From contig CALIXB010000030.1 of the NCBI GenBank assembly GCA_938046775.1, positions 1 through 48,151 on the forward strand: 48,151 nucleotides of DNA. The letters run 5' to 3'. A program made the translations under genes and the position numbers. Below are positions 8,535 to 17,207 of the stretch, one piece after another. Origin of the DNA: an uncultured Candidatus Saccharibacteria bacterium (GTDB lineage Bacteria; Patescibacteriota; Saccharimonadia; Saccharimonadales; Saccharimonadaceae). How positions within the stretch are numbered: position 1 is the first letter of the stretch; every line of letters begins with the position of its first letter. The notes under the pieces are model-generated. The model had not been told where the DNA came from, searched no databases, and saw only the letters and a list, made by a program, of their open reading frames with translations.

Positions 8535-9017
8535 ATGTCAAAAATCACCAAAGGACATATCATTACACAGAATTTAGATGGAACGGACCATCTGGATTGT
8601 TTGTATCGTATTTCGCTCAAAGCCTTGATTTACAACGACGCTGGGCAAATTTTGATCGTCAAAGAGATTGGGCGGATGTATTGGGATCTGCCGGGTGGAG
8701 GTATGGATTTCGGTGAGACGATTGAGTCGTCGCTGAAACGTGAGCTACTTGAAGAAGTTGGCTACAAGGGCGGTTTGCGCTATCAACTGTTTGACGCGTC
8801 GGACGAAATGTACATTGAGCGGATTGATGCCAATCAAATCTGTTTTTATTGCCGTGTCTGGCCGGAGAATTTTGACTTTGCGCCAGGTGAAGAGGGCGAC
8901 GAAGTGAGGTTTATTAATCTTGAGGAGCTATTGCTTCAGAAAAGCGAAGTGGATGCACCAGCTCGAGCCTATGGGGCGCATATGAAATGGCAGGAGCTGT
9001 GCAGCTTAAAGAGTTAG
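8535..9017 (+). CDS. NUDIX hydrolase
   Basis: The 160-aa protein carries a perfect NUDIX box: GGMDFGE, seven residues, then RELLEEVGY, which supplies the metal-binding glutamates. NUDIX enzymes hydrolyse nucleoside diphosphates linked to another moiety; the substrate cannot be told from the sequence. A TATAAT box (8522-8527) lies 7 nt before the ATG at 8535, indicating leaderless expression. An upstream ATG at 8505 is in frame but precedes the -10 box and is not used. Confidence 0.9.
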   Translation: MSKITKGHIITQNLDGTDHLDCLYRISLKALIYNDAGQILIVKEIGRMYWDLPGGGMDFGETIESSLKRELLEEVGYKGGLRYQLFDASDEMYIERIDANQICFYCRVWPENFDFAPGEEGDEVRFINLEELLLQKSEVDAPARAYGAHMKWQELCSLKS

Positions 9018-9067
9018 CCAGTAGAGTAGCATTGACTTTTATACTATAATAGTATAGAACATAAATC

Positions 9068-9661
9068 ATGGAAAGTCTTAAAGGTGGCGTATCTTTTAAG
9101 GTTAATTTTATTAATTCTGGCGATAATCCGGGAAATTCTTCTGGCGAAAGCCAGCGCCTGATAGGAATTTATAATGGGGATTGGTCTTTGGGGGGGGACG
9201 GTGCTGTAAAAGCGTCTATGGCGCTTTCCGAGAGGGCGGGTGATATCCGTAGCCACGGCAATTTAATAGAGAAGGTCTGTGGAGTTGGTGAGACTGAGGT
9301 GCGAGTATCTATTTCAGAATGTCTGAATATCAAAGACGAGAGTGTGGAGTTGAGTGGTTGGCTGTTAGTTGATCCTATTATACTATGCGGCAGAATTTCT
9401 TTCTTGCATAGAGTGATGCCAACCAAGCTTTTTGTTCCTGATTCTCTTGAAAATGATCAGAAGTTGGAGGTTGTTAGAGTCGCCCTGCGTGTTGGGGCTG
9501 TAGCTTTGCATTGTTCGGGATTATCATTAGAAGAACTCAGGAAGTCTCCCGCTAAGTATTTTTCCTCGGATGAAGTAGACGAATTGGTTTCTCGTTTTAA
9601 TGGCAATGTGGATTTTGGCAGAGAATGGGGAGATATTAAGAGGGTAGTTACAGGACCGTAG
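9068..9661 (+). CDS. Unknown protein, shares C-terminal module with next gene
   Basis: I do not recognise this 197-aa protein. It has no signal peptide or membrane helix. The N-terminal two thirds look beta-rich, and the last 60 residues look helical (VVRVALRVGAVAL, then FSSDEVDELVSRFNG). That C-terminal module is similar in order and residues to the end of the following gene (RRVAAVAVGL, then FSAEELEEAWPRFRG), so the two are partial paralogues. The intergenic gap is 21 nt, so they are probably one operon. The start ATG at 9068 has no clear SD; TATAAT-like boxes lie at about 9045-9055. Confidence 0.5.
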   Translation: MESLKGGVSFKVNFINSGDNPGNSSGESQRLIGIYNGDWSLGGDGAVKASMALSERAGDIRSHGNLIEKVCGVGETEVRVSISECLNIKDESVELSGWLLVDPIILCGRISFLHRVMPTKLFVPDSLENDQKLEVVRVALRVGAVALHCSGLSLEELRKSPAKYFSSDEVDELVSRFNGNVDFGREWGDIKRVVTGP

Positions 9662-9682
9662 CATATCTCTAAGGTTTAATAT

Positions 9683-10171
9683 ATGAAAAAATCTAAGAAT
9701 TACGGTGCCAGAGTTGAAATCGATAGTCTTATTAATGGTGAGGTTGATAATAATTCACTTTTTACTCTATTGACGGAGCTGAAAATCAGGGACGATGTTT
9801 TTGATATGCGTATATTATTGGCTAGTAGTAGTGGTAAATGTATGGGACACAAAGCGTTGGCTGAGAAGCATCTTGCTAGTCGATCCACGTCTATAGAATC
9901 GCCATATGAATTCCCTTATGATAGGACTGAGTTGCGCAGTTGGCGGGATGAGCTTGGTATATCTTCTGCTGGGGGATTAAAGGGGAGATTTAGGGGGGGC
10001 GATACCTACTTCTCTTCAAATAAAGCTGAGTATTTTATGAGGCGAGTAGCTGCTGTTGCTGTCGGACTTTGCTTAGAAATTCCTTTACCAAAACTTGATT
10101 CTACTATGGAGTTTTCGGCCGAAGAATTGGAAGAAGCCTGGCCAAGATTCAGAGGTTCAATTTACATTTAA
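9683..10171 (+). CDS. Unknown protein, partial paralogue of previous gene
   Basis: This 162-aa protein matches no family I know. The N-terminus (MKKSKNYGARVEID) is basic, the middle contains an SAGGLKGRFRGGDTYFSSNKAEYF segment split across a predicted turn, and the C-terminal helices resemble those of the preceding gene (FSxEExxExxxRFxG shared). There is no membrane segment. It probably forms an operon with its neighbour. Base composition is similar to the flanks, so recent transfer is not obvious. Confidence 0.5.
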   Translation: MKKSKNYGARVEIDSLINGEVDNNSLFTLLTELKIRDDVFDMRILLASSSGKCMGHKALAEKHLASRSTSIESPYEFPYDRTELRSWRDELGISSAGGLKGRFRGGDTYFSSNKAEYFMRRVAAVAVGLCLEIPLPKLDSTMEFSAEELEEAWPRFRGSIYI

Positions 10172-10195
10172 CATTGTCGTTGTTATAATAACCAT

Positions 10196-10864
10196 ATGCA
10201 TATTATTCTTGGTGGGACGAGCGGGCTTGGTCTGGAGATGGCTAAGCAATTGCGTAAACGTGGCGAGCGAGTATTAGTGTTAGGCAAAACTCACGACTCG
10301 CAAAAGCATGGTGAAGGTTTTCCCCTGGACGTTTATTACGCAGATCAAGTGGAGGCATCTTTTTCGCGAATTGAGCAGATTTTAAATGGTGATGATATTG
10401 AGCAATTTGTCTGGGCGGCAGGTTATGGCTGGCGCGGAAATTTTGAAGATCAGTCAGACGCTCGCTCCATGGCGGAGGTAAATTTTTCTGGCGCTTTACC
10501 GCTGGTGCAATGGGCTTGGCGTAAGATGTTGACTCAGAACCGCAAATCAGTCTTAACGGTCATTGGGTCGACTAGTAGTGTCAAGGCGCGCTCCGATGAG
10601 GCTGTATACGTGGCCACCAAACATGCTCAGGCGGGGCTGGCGCGCAGCTTGGGGATGCAGGCGGATGAACAGAAACTACCAGTAAAAGTTGCGTTATTTC
10701 TGCCAGGCGCTATGAAAACACCGTTTTGGAATGGTCGGGATTTGCCGACTGATTATGTATTTTTCAATGACCCAGCTAAAATTGCTACACATATAATTAA
10801 TGCTGTCAATTGTCAGCAGCAGCCATTTTTAGAATGGGCATTGCCAAAAGGCACGTTGGTGTAA
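10196..10864 (+). CDS. Short-chain dehydrogenase/reductase
   Basis: This is a small SDR (222 aa). The nucleotide-binding loop GGTSGLG is at residues 6-12, the NAG-like motif is replaced by AAGYG, the catalytic Ser is in IGSTSS and the YxxxK is YVATK. It should catalyse an NAD(P)-dependent oxidation or reduction; the substrate is unknown. The TATAAT box (10184-10189) sits 6 nt before the ATG, so the mRNA is probably leaderless. Confidence 0.85.
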   Translation: MHIILGGTSGLGLEMAKQLRKRGERVLVLGKTHDSQKHGEGFPLDVYYADQVEASFSRIEQILNGDDIEQFVWAAGYGWRGNFEDQSDARSMAEVNFSGALPLVQWAWRKMLTQNRKSVLTVIGSTSSVKARSDEAVYVATKHAQAGLARSLGMQADEQKLPVKVALFLPGAMKTPFWNGRDLPTDYVFFNDPAKIATHIINAVNCQQQPFLEWALPKGTLV

Positions 10865-10891
10865 TTACATCAAGGTGTTATAATTCAAGTC

Positions 10892-11911
10892 ATGATGACT
10901 GGTAGTTCAAATAGTGATTATTTTGGGGTAAAAATTGTAGTTATTGGCGGTGGAACTGGTAGTTTTACGCTGCTTTCTGGGCTAAAAAAATATACGCATA
11001 GTATTACGGCGCTAGTTAACATGGTTGACGATGGTGGCTCAACCGGAGCGTTACGTGATGAACTGGGTGTTTTGCCGGCGGGAGATGTCCGGCAGTGCTT
11101 GGTGGCGCTGAGTACTTCGCCAAAGGTGCGCGACCTGTTTAATTATCGTTTCGATGAGGGTAGTATGAAGGGGCATGCATTTGGTAATTTATTTATGGCA
11201 GCTCTGGAAAAAATGACAGGGAGTTTTGCCGAAGCAGTGGAGCTGGCGAGTGAAGTTCTGGGCGTTAACGGGCGAGTATATCCGATCACTCTGGATGATA
11301 CGACAATGTCAATTAAGCTGAAAGACGGCACAATTGTTAACGGACAGCACGCGGCTGAGTCATTGCAAATTCCGCGCGGCGAGCGTCCGTGGCTGGAATT
11401 GAAACCACCAGCCGGCATTAACCCAAGGGCGCGTCAGGCGATTTTAGACGCAGATTTGGTGGTTATTGCACCGGGGCTGCTATATGGCAGTTTGGCTCCG
11501 GCATTGTTGGTACGTGGAGTAACTAGGGCTTTGGCGGAGACTAGAGCAAAGAAAGTTTATGTTTGCAATTTGGTTAATAAACCGGGCCAGACAGATGGTT
11601 TTACCGTGGCGGATTTTGCGGATGAGATTGAGCGATTTTCAGGAGTGAATATGGACTATGTGCTGTATAACGATCATCGCCCGCCAGAAGATTTGATTAA
11701 AAAATATGCTCATGACGGTGAATATTTGGTGGAGTGGAATAAAGATTTGTTGAAAAAGAAGCATTATTATGCCTCGGGAAAGCGGTTGATTGCTGATACT
11801 GCTTGGGTTAATAAAAATTCCGGCAGCGACCCGCTGGCAGCACAGCGCAGCCTAATCCGACACGACGCCGACAGGGTGGCGCGCGAGCTGATGCGGATTT
11901 ATTTTGCCTAA
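10892..11911 (+). CDS. yvcK: YvcK/CofD-like UDP-sugar-binding protein
   Basis: The protein (339 aa) matches the YvcK family: GGGTGSFTLLSGLKKY at the start, MVDDGGSTGALRDE, and LPAGDVRQCLVALS. In Firmicutes and Actinobacteria YvcK binds UDP-GlcNAc and controls cell-envelope synthesis and gluconeogenic growth; that role here is inferred. The TATAAT box (10879-10884) lies 7 nt before ATG 10892, and a second ATG follows directly at 10895. Confidence 0.88.
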   Translation: MMTGSSNSDYFGVKIVVIGGGTGSFTLLSGLKKYTHSITALVNMVDDGGSTGALRDELGVLPAGDVRQCLVALSTSPKVRDLFNYRFDEGSMKGHAFGNLFMAALEKMTGSFAEAVELASEVLGVNGRVYPITLDDTTMSIKLKDGTIVNGQHAAESLQIPRGERPWLELKPPAGINPRARQAILDADLVVIAPGLLYGSLAPALLVRGVTRALAETRAKKVYVCNLVNKPGQTDGFTVADFADEIERFSGVNMDYVLYNDHRPPEDLIKKYAHDGEYLVEWNKDLLKKKHYYASGKRLIADTAWVNKNSGSDPLAAQRSLIRHDADRVARELMRIYFA

Positions 11912-11957
11912 GCTTGCTATTGATTTTTAAAGCTTTGTGTGTTATAATAAACAAGTT

Positions 11958-13643
11958 ATGCGCGAGCAAAATTCAAGTGCGTCGACTTCAACACAGGAAA
12001 GGCAGACGGATGCTGCGCATCTGGATCTGCTGAAACATGATATTCCTGAGAGTTGGTATCCGAGCCCTAAAGCACAGAAGCTTGTTGGCGTGCTCGAAGC
12101 GGATGTTGACAGAGAGAAGGGAGATGCGATCGATCACGCGTATCGCTCTTTGAAGATACTTTCAACATTTTGCAAGACACTTGACCCTGAAAGGCGTCTC
12201 GCGATGGCTGATGCTATGTTGTTGCACGATATTCCTGGGCGTACGTTACACCGCGAGACTGATGAGAGGGCAAAACTGTCGGACCGTGTGCAAGAAGGCT
12301 GGAAAGAATATATCGCTCAGCTTGAGGACTCAGACAAATCAGTCATTGACTATATGCACGACCAGGTGGTTATCGGTACGGAAGCTCGTGATTACCGAGA
12401 GGCTATCAAACATCAGTCAAATGGGATAAGTGCACACGACAAAGAACAAATCATGAATTCATCATATGAAGGCATGGTGAACGTGGCTGGTTGGCGTATG
12501 GGTATGCCGGAGATTCGCGGTACTGCGCTGGAAAAATTGGCAGGAGAGGTGAACATTGAATCTCTGGTCATCAAAGCAGCAGAAATGATGGACAGTCTCA
12601 AGAATCCACCCAAGCAGGATTCACAGCAGCTGCGCAATATTCTTGAAGTAGAATCATTTTATTGTCCATTTTTGGAAGCGATTGGTTATGACGCGATGGC
12701 TGCAGAAATGGCCAGCACCTGTAACATATATCGATTGCGTGGGCAAGGGCGCGAAGACATCATCGACAAAGCCGTTGAAGCGTATCGTACGAATGCCGAA
12801 AAAGACCCAGCAGAATTGGCGATGCAGATGTTTGGTTTGTCTGAAAAGCCAGAAGTGAGATGGATCGTTAATGAAACATCAGATGAAGTGTATAGCGGTG
12901 TTAATTGCCGTTTTGCTGAGTTGACGATACCTATAGCTGGTGCGTTGCGTCGAGTTTTATTCCGACAAAAATCCATCGGCTCAACCGCAAAGAAAATGTC
13001 GGTGAAGGGTGAGAGGTATGATATTATGGATGCGTTTGCCTTTCTTGTGATTTGCGACGCAGGTGACGATACGTTTGATAGAAATCATCACTATGAGATG
13101 CGGGATGAGGAGATTGCAGACATTCACGCAACGCAGACAGAAGACCTTGCCAAGGTATTTTCATCATTCGTAGACACCATCACTGCCAATGACAATCTGC
13201 TGTTACGCTCAGGTGATGGTGTTAGCCAGCCTATTTACGTACAAGGCGACTCGACATACGTCAACACGGTTCATGGTGCTTTGTCCTCGGCAAATAAAGC
13301 AGTCGTAAATCAGGAACTGAGAGAGGAAGAAACACCCTACCGTGTCTCGAGGGCCTCGGCGCTCGTTGGTCCTGAGGGGTTGCCAGTAGAAGTGCAGATC
13401 ATGACTGACCTTGACCGAAAATTAGCAAGAACAGACGTTACAAGCCACGCAGTGTATAAGAACAACGGCAATGATTCGTTGCGTTGGCTGCAGAAGCTAC
13501 ACAAGCGCGTGGAGCATATGAAATATGGTAAGGGTAACCCAATCTCAAGGGCAATGGGTAAAACTGCATTGACGGCTATCATCCGTGGTGTATATCCAGT
13601 CATGTTTGCGCCAAATACACTCTACCGTAAGCGAGTACAGTAA
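11958..13643 (+). CDS. Divergent RelA/SpoT (RSH)-like protein
   Basis: The 561-aa protein aligns in order with a long RSH enzyme. An HD-like segment (HAYRSLKILSTFC and MLLHDIPGRT, about residues 60-95) comes first, then a helical linker (YCPFLEAIGYDAMAAEM). A synthetase-like domain follows: RQKSIGSTAKKM, then YDIMDAFAFLVI, TVHGAL, GPEGLPVEVQIMT and TSHAVYK. These correspond to RxKS..S.xxKM, D.xAxR, SLH, VEIQIRT and HxxYK of (p)ppGpp synthetases. Several canonical residues differ, and the C-terminal TGS and ACT domains are absent. It may make or hydrolyse (p)ppGpp or a related alarmone, or be a degenerate regulator. The frame opens at 11937, but that start precedes the TATAAT box (11943-11948); the ATG at 11958 is preferred. 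Confidence 0.65.
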   Translation: MREQNSSASTSTQERQTDAAHLDLLKHDIPESWYPSPKAQKLVGVLEADVDREKGDAIDHAYRSLKILSTFCKTLDPERRLAMADAMLLHDIPGRTLHRETDERAKLSDRVQEGWKEYIAQLEDSDKSVIDYMHDQVVIGTEARDYREAIKHQSNGISAHDKEQIMNSSYEGMVNVAGWRMGMPEIRGTALEKLAGEVNIESLVIKAAEMMDSLKNPPKQDSQQLRNILEVESFYCPFLEAIGYDAMAAEMASTCNIYRLRGQGREDIIDKAVEAYRTNAEKDPAELAMQMFGLSEKPEVRWIVNETSDEVYSGVNCRFAELTIPIAGALRRVLFRQKSIGSTAKKMSVKGERYDIMDAFAFLVICDAGDDTFDRNHHYEMRDEEIADIHATQTEDLAKVFSSFVDTITANDNLLLRSGDGVSQPIYVQGDSTYVNTVHGALSSANKAVVNQELREEETPYRVSRASALVGPEGLPVEVQIMTDLDRKLARTDVTSHAVYKNNGNDSLRWLQKLHKRVEHMKYGKGNPISRAMGKTALTAIIRGVYPVMFAPNTLYRKRVQ

Positions 13644-13660
13644 GTGTTATAATAGGGATA

Positions 13661-14086
13661 ATGACGACGTATTATACTGACGGTTCTGCTTCACCCAACC
13701 CTGGTCCGGGCGGTTTCGCGGTGATCAAGGATCTCCAGCCGTGGATTTTGGGCTCGGAGGATGGCGAGACGACCAACATTCGCATGGAAGGCAGGGCGCT
13801 GATTGCGGCACTTCAGGATGCGGACGGCGCGCCGTGCGTGATTTATACCGACAGCGAATTTTGGATTAATGTGGTGACCAAGTGGGCGCCTGGTTGGCAG
13901 CAGCGTGGCTGGACAAAAAAGGGCGGTGAGATCAAAAATCTGGACATCGTCCAAGAATTATATGAGCTGTATTCAAATTCGCAGGCGGAACTGCGTTGGG
14001 TGCGCGGTCACGAGGGCGATGAGGGTAATGAGTTGGCGGATGAGTGGGCCAACCGAGCGCGTGAAGGCGAAAGATTGACGAAATAA
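13661..14086 (+). CDS. rnhA: Ribonuclease H (RNase HI type)
   Basis: This enzyme cleaves the RNA strand of RNA-DNA hybrids. The 141-aa protein has the RNase HI fold with catalytic acids D7 (YYTDGSASPNPGPGG), E43 (RMEGRALIAAL), D64 (VIYTDSEF) and a C-terminal Asp in GNELADEWA after the RGHEGD loop His. TATAAT (13648-13653) lies 7 nt before the ATG, consistent with a leaderless transcript. Confidence 0.9.
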   Translation: MTTYYTDGSASPNPGPGGFAVIKDLQPWILGSEDGETTNIRMEGRALIAALQDADGAPCVIYTDSEFWINVVTKWAPGWQQRGWTKKGGEIKNLDIVQELYELYSNSQAELRWVRGHEGDEGNELADEWANRAREGERLTK

Positions 14087-14125
14087 CAGCTAGCGACATC
14101 TGATAAAAATTGCTATACTAGAAAA

Positions 14126-15103
14126 ATGGAAGAAGTGAGGGAAACGACTGATATTTTTTTGTGGGCGAATCAAACTGATGCGAAAAAGAATGATTTACAG
14201 ATTGAGTTGTTTTTGTTTAATAAAAATTACACGCCGTATTTTATGCCCTTGAAGGGCGATGTTGAGCAGCAGCTGCGGCCATTATTTTTGTTTGACTATA
14301 TCAATCAAGTTAATTTGGGCGCGGGCACTGGTCTTAGTGTGCGGGATTATGAGCTGAGCGAAGCGGAGGATAATGTTTTGTTGAGGACCGACCTGGAGAA
14401 GGTTGGACGAGCCGAGACGCTGATTCATCTAATTGAGCACGAGCGTGACGACATCGTAGAGTTTTCGGAAACTGAGCATGAGTTTAAGCGAATGAAGGGG
14501 CTGGTGGCGCGGTTTACTGATCCGAATAATCCAGAAAAAATCTTTTACACCGCCAAGTTAATTCAGCAGGGACAAACACTCAAAAGCGCGCTGGCGTGGG
14601 AGTTTTCTGATGGCAAGTTTGGTGCGTTTAAGGCAGAAGTCGGTTTTAAGGTGCCGGATGATAACCAGGTGCTGATCATTGGTCAGGATATTTTCGCCTT
14701 TAATCCAGGCAAGTTTGAGCGGATGTTTGGCTATGAGTACAAGAAGCAGGTGATTGCCGATAAGAAAGTGGCGGAAATTGAAAAGCAATATAAGTTGAGT
14801 TTCCCCGAGGGCTTGGATCTTAATGCGCTGGTCAAGGAGCGCAAAAAGACTATCAATAAACTACAGAAATTGGAGATCGGCGAGGTTAAACAAGAGCAGG
14901 TGCTGGACTATGCTGACGAGATGCAACTAGAGCTGATGAGTGATGATAACGGTGCGATTATCATCATGGATGGCAATGATCTCGACATGTTTGTGAACTT
15001 GATCAATGAGGATTATATCGAGAGTAAAATTACTGGCAAGCGCTACGAAATTAAGTCGAAAAAACTGCTGGGCGAGCCAGAGGGCGAACCGCCGCGAGGT
15101 TAA
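14126..15103 (+). CDS. DUF4868 / KwaB-like protein
   Basis: The 325-aa protein matches my recollection of the DUF4868 family, which includes KwaB, the DNA-binding subunit of the Kiwa anti-phage system. Supporting features are a late IFAFNPGKFERMFGY segment, a helical linker, and the C-terminal DLDMFVNLINEDYIESKITG ending in KRYEIKSKK. No KwaA-like small membrane protein is adjacent. The next gene, a PIF1-like helicase, starts 2 nt after the stop, so the pair forms one operon. TATACT (14114-14119) sits 6 nt before the ATG. A host-defence role is an inference. Confidence 0.6.
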   Translation: MEEVRETTDIFLWANQTDAKKNDLQIELFLFNKNYTPYFMPLKGDVEQQLRPLFLFDYINQVNLGAGTGLSVRDYELSEAEDNVLLRTDLEKVGRAETLIHLIEHERDDIVEFSETEHEFKRMKGLVARFTDPNNPEKIFYTAKLIQQGQTLKSALAWEFSDGKFGAFKAEVGFKVPDDNQVLIIGQDIFAFNPGKFERMFGYEYKKQVIADKKVAEIEKQYKLSFPEGLDLNALVKERKKTINKLQKLEIGEVKQEQVLDYADEMQLELMSDDNGAIIIMDGNDLDMFVNLINEDYIESKITGKRYEIKSKKLLGEPEGEPPRG

Positions 15104-15105
15104 CT

Positions 15106-16626
15106 ATGGATCAAGAATTGGCGCTGGCGATTTTGATGAGCGGTCGGTCAGCGCTGCTGACGGGTGCGGCTGGCACCGGCAAAACGCACCTGTTGAATAC
15201 ATTTATTGCACAGGCGCGTGACCAGGGTAAAAAGGTGTCGGTAACAGCGACGACGGGCTTGGCGGCGACGCATTTGGGTGGTAATACGATTCACAGTTGG
15301 AGCGGTATTGGCGTTAGCGATCATATCGCGAACAATTTTTTTGATCGGCTGTCAAAAACGCGGCGTGAGGTGATTACCAAGACTGATGTGCTGGTGATTG
15401 ATGAGATTTCCATGCTGCATGATTTTCGGCTGGACATGGTTGATCAGGTGCTGCGTGGTGTCCGGGAAAATGACCAGCCGTTTGGTGGCGTGCAGCTAGT
15501 GATGAGCGGCGACTTTTTTCAATTACCGCCGATCAATCGTCCGGGCGAGCAGGGTGGCGGCTTCGTGGTGTATTCGGAGGCGTGGCAGGAGTTGCAGCCG
15601 GCGGTGCTGTATCTGGAGCGGCAATATCGGCAAAATGACGAGCAGCTGCTGGAGATTTTAACGGCACTGAGACATGACGATATTAGGCGGCATCATGCCG
15701 AGACGCTGCTAGCGCGGACTGAAATCGAGCTGCCTGATGGTGATATCACCGAACTACACACCGTCAATGTTGATGTTGATGCCATTAACAGTCAGAAGCT
15801 GGCGGAGCTGGTGGGCGAGGAGCGGGCGTATCAGCAGACGACGACTGGCTCAAAGGTGTATGTCGAGAGTTTGCAGCGGTCGGTGTTGGCACCGAGTGAA
15901 CTGGTGTTGAAACCGGGTGCGTTGGTGATGGCCGTGAAAAATTCGCCGCAGAAATTGTACGCCAACGGCAGCATCGGCACGGTGGTGGATTTCGAGCCGC
16001 TGACCGATTATCCGATCGTCGAGTTTCGCAGTGGCCAGCAGGTGACCATGGTGCCGGATGTGTGGGAATTGCGTGACGGTGAGCGCAAGCGCGCTAGCAT
16101 TTCCCAGGTACCACTGCGCCTGGCGTGGGCTATCACCGTACATAAAAGCCAGGGCATGACGCTGGACGCGGCAAAAATTGACCTGAGAAAGGCGTTTGTT
16201 GAAGGTATGGGCTACGTGGCCTTGAGCCGGGTGCGGGATCTTGATAATCTGTACCTTTACGGCATTAACCGAAAGGCGTTGGCGGTCTCGCCTGACGCGC
16301 TGGCAATTGATGAAGTGTTGCAGCGGGCAAGTAGTGAAGCGGCCAAGCATTATCGTCCAATGCTGGAGGAGATGAAGCGGGCGCAGTCAACGCCCAAAAA
16401 ATCCGGCAAGAAATCTCAGTCCGGCAGCTGGCAGCAAAAAATTGCCAAAATGCGCGAAACGCATCCGAAGGCCTATATGCCGTGGGAGAAAGCCGACGAT
16501 GACATTATCAAGCAAGACTTTATACAAGGTGCAACTATTGAGCAGCTTAGTAAAAAACTTGGACGTCATGAAGGCTCGATTAGGATACGGTTACAGAAAC
16601 ATTTTGGGGAAGATACCGTAGCGTAG
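15106..16626 (+). CDS. PIF1-like superfamily 1B DNA helicase with C-terminal HTH
   Basis: The protein has Walker A GAAGTGKT (residues about 20-27), Walker B VLVIDEISML, motif III GDFFQLPP, and the late motifs LAWAITVHKSQGMTLD and YVALSRVRDLDNLYLYG of PIF1/Dda-type helicases, which unwind DNA 5' to 3'. After a basic Ser/Lys linker (about residues 425-450), the last 55 residues form a helix-turn-helix-like module (EQLSKKLGRHEGSIRIRL) seen in other bacterial PIF1-like proteins. It is co-transcribed with the KwaB-like gene and ends at a strong terminator. Confidence 0.88.
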   Translation: MDQELALAILMSGRSALLTGAAGTGKTHLLNTFIAQARDQGKKVSVTATTGLAATHLGGNTIHSWSGIGVSDHIANNFFDRLSKTRREVITKTDVLVIDEISMLHDFRLDMVDQVLRGVRENDQPFGGVQLVMSGDFFQLPPINRPGEQGGGFVVYSEAWQELQPAVLYLERQYRQNDEQLLEILTALRHDDIRRHHAETLLARTEIELPDGDITELHTVNVDVDAINSQKLAELVGEERAYQQTTTGSKVYVESLQRSVLAPSELVLKPGALVMAVKNSPQKLYANGSIGTVVDFEPLTDYPIVEFRSGQQVTMVPDVWELRDGERKRASISQVPLRLAWAITVHKSQGMTLDAAKIDLRKAFVEGMGYVALSRVRDLDNLYLYGINRKALAVSPDALAIDEVLQRASSEAAKHYRPMLEEMKRAQSTPKKSGKKSQSGSWQQKIAKMRETHPKAYMPWEKADDDIIKQDFIQGATIEQLSKKLGRHEGSIRIRLQKHFGEDTVA

Positions 16627-16649
16627 CTTCAACTTGTATCAACACTAGA

Positions 16650-16678
16650 CTTTTCCACAAAAATGTGGAAAAGTTTTT
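16650..16678 (+). terminator. Rho-independent terminator after the helicase
   Basis: A perfect 10-bp stem (16650-16659 with 16664-16673), an AAAA loop and a T5 tail (16674-16678) lie 24 nt after the helicase stop. It separates this operon from the dcw cluster. Confidence 0.85.
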
Positions 16679-16716
16679 AGTTGACGCAAAAATGGGTAAA
16701 AAGTCATAAAAAGGGC

Positions 16717-16760
16717 TTGCAAGTGGGTAGTTGTGGGTAGTATAGTGGAGTCAGTGGAAC
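16717..16760 (+). promoter_or_regulatory. mraZ promoter with MraZ operator repeats
   Basis: A TTGCAA -35 (16717-16722) and TATAGT -10 (16741-16746) are 18 bp apart. The spacer consists of two direct GTGGGTA repeats at 16723 and 16733, exactly 10 bp apart. Two weaker copies, GTGGAGT (16745) and GTGGAAC (16754), follow. TGGGN repeats with 10-bp spacing are the known MraZ operator, so the first dcw gene is probably autorepressed. The transcript start (about 16753) begins a leader that can close AGTGGA (16753-16758) on TCCACT (16796-16801). Confidence 0.75.
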
Positions 16761-16838
16761 GAAAGTTGATGGCAATCACCAACGAAAAACAAACATCCAC
16801 TATAAAAAACAACTAATCTACCACGGAGGAAGGACGAC

Positions 16839-17207
16839 GTGCAGACAGATTACTTTGAGCGAAAGTTGGATGATAAGCGGCGCTTGACGATTCCAGCCGA
16901 ACTCAGAGCAGAGTTTGCATCAGGCGTCGTACTAACTCGCGGGTTTGGCAAATATCTTCACTTATACCCACAGCAAATTTGGGATCGGGAAGTGGAGAGC
17001 GCGCTGACCGGAAGTATTCTGGATGAGCGGGTGGCCGACCTGAATGTTAAGTTTCGCCGTGGCAAAACCGCATCAGCACTCGATCAAAAACAAGGACGAG
17101 TAACGATTGAGCAGCATTTGCTCGACTACGCTGGAATTGACAGAGAAGTCGTTGCTGTGCGAGCAGGGGAATATTTTCGGCTAATAGCGGCTGAAAATGC
17201 GGAATAG
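16839..17207 (+). CDS. mraZ: Transcriptional regulator MraZ
   Basis: MraZ is the AbrB-like regulator that heads dcw clusters and represses its own operon. The 122-aa protein shows the first DNA-binding repeat (FERKLDDKRRLTIPAELR) and a second, weaker one (GRVTIEQHLLDYAGI). It is about 20 residues shorter than the usual 140-150. The start is GTG at 16839 with GGAGGAAGG (16825-16833), five bases upstream. Operator repeats lie in its promoter. Confidence 0.9.
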   Translation: MQTDYFERKLDDKRRLTIPAELRAEFASGVVLTRGFGKYLHLYPQQIWDREVESALTGSILDERVADLNVKFRRGKTASALDQKQGRVTIEQHLLDYAGIDREVVAVRAGEYFRLIAAENAE

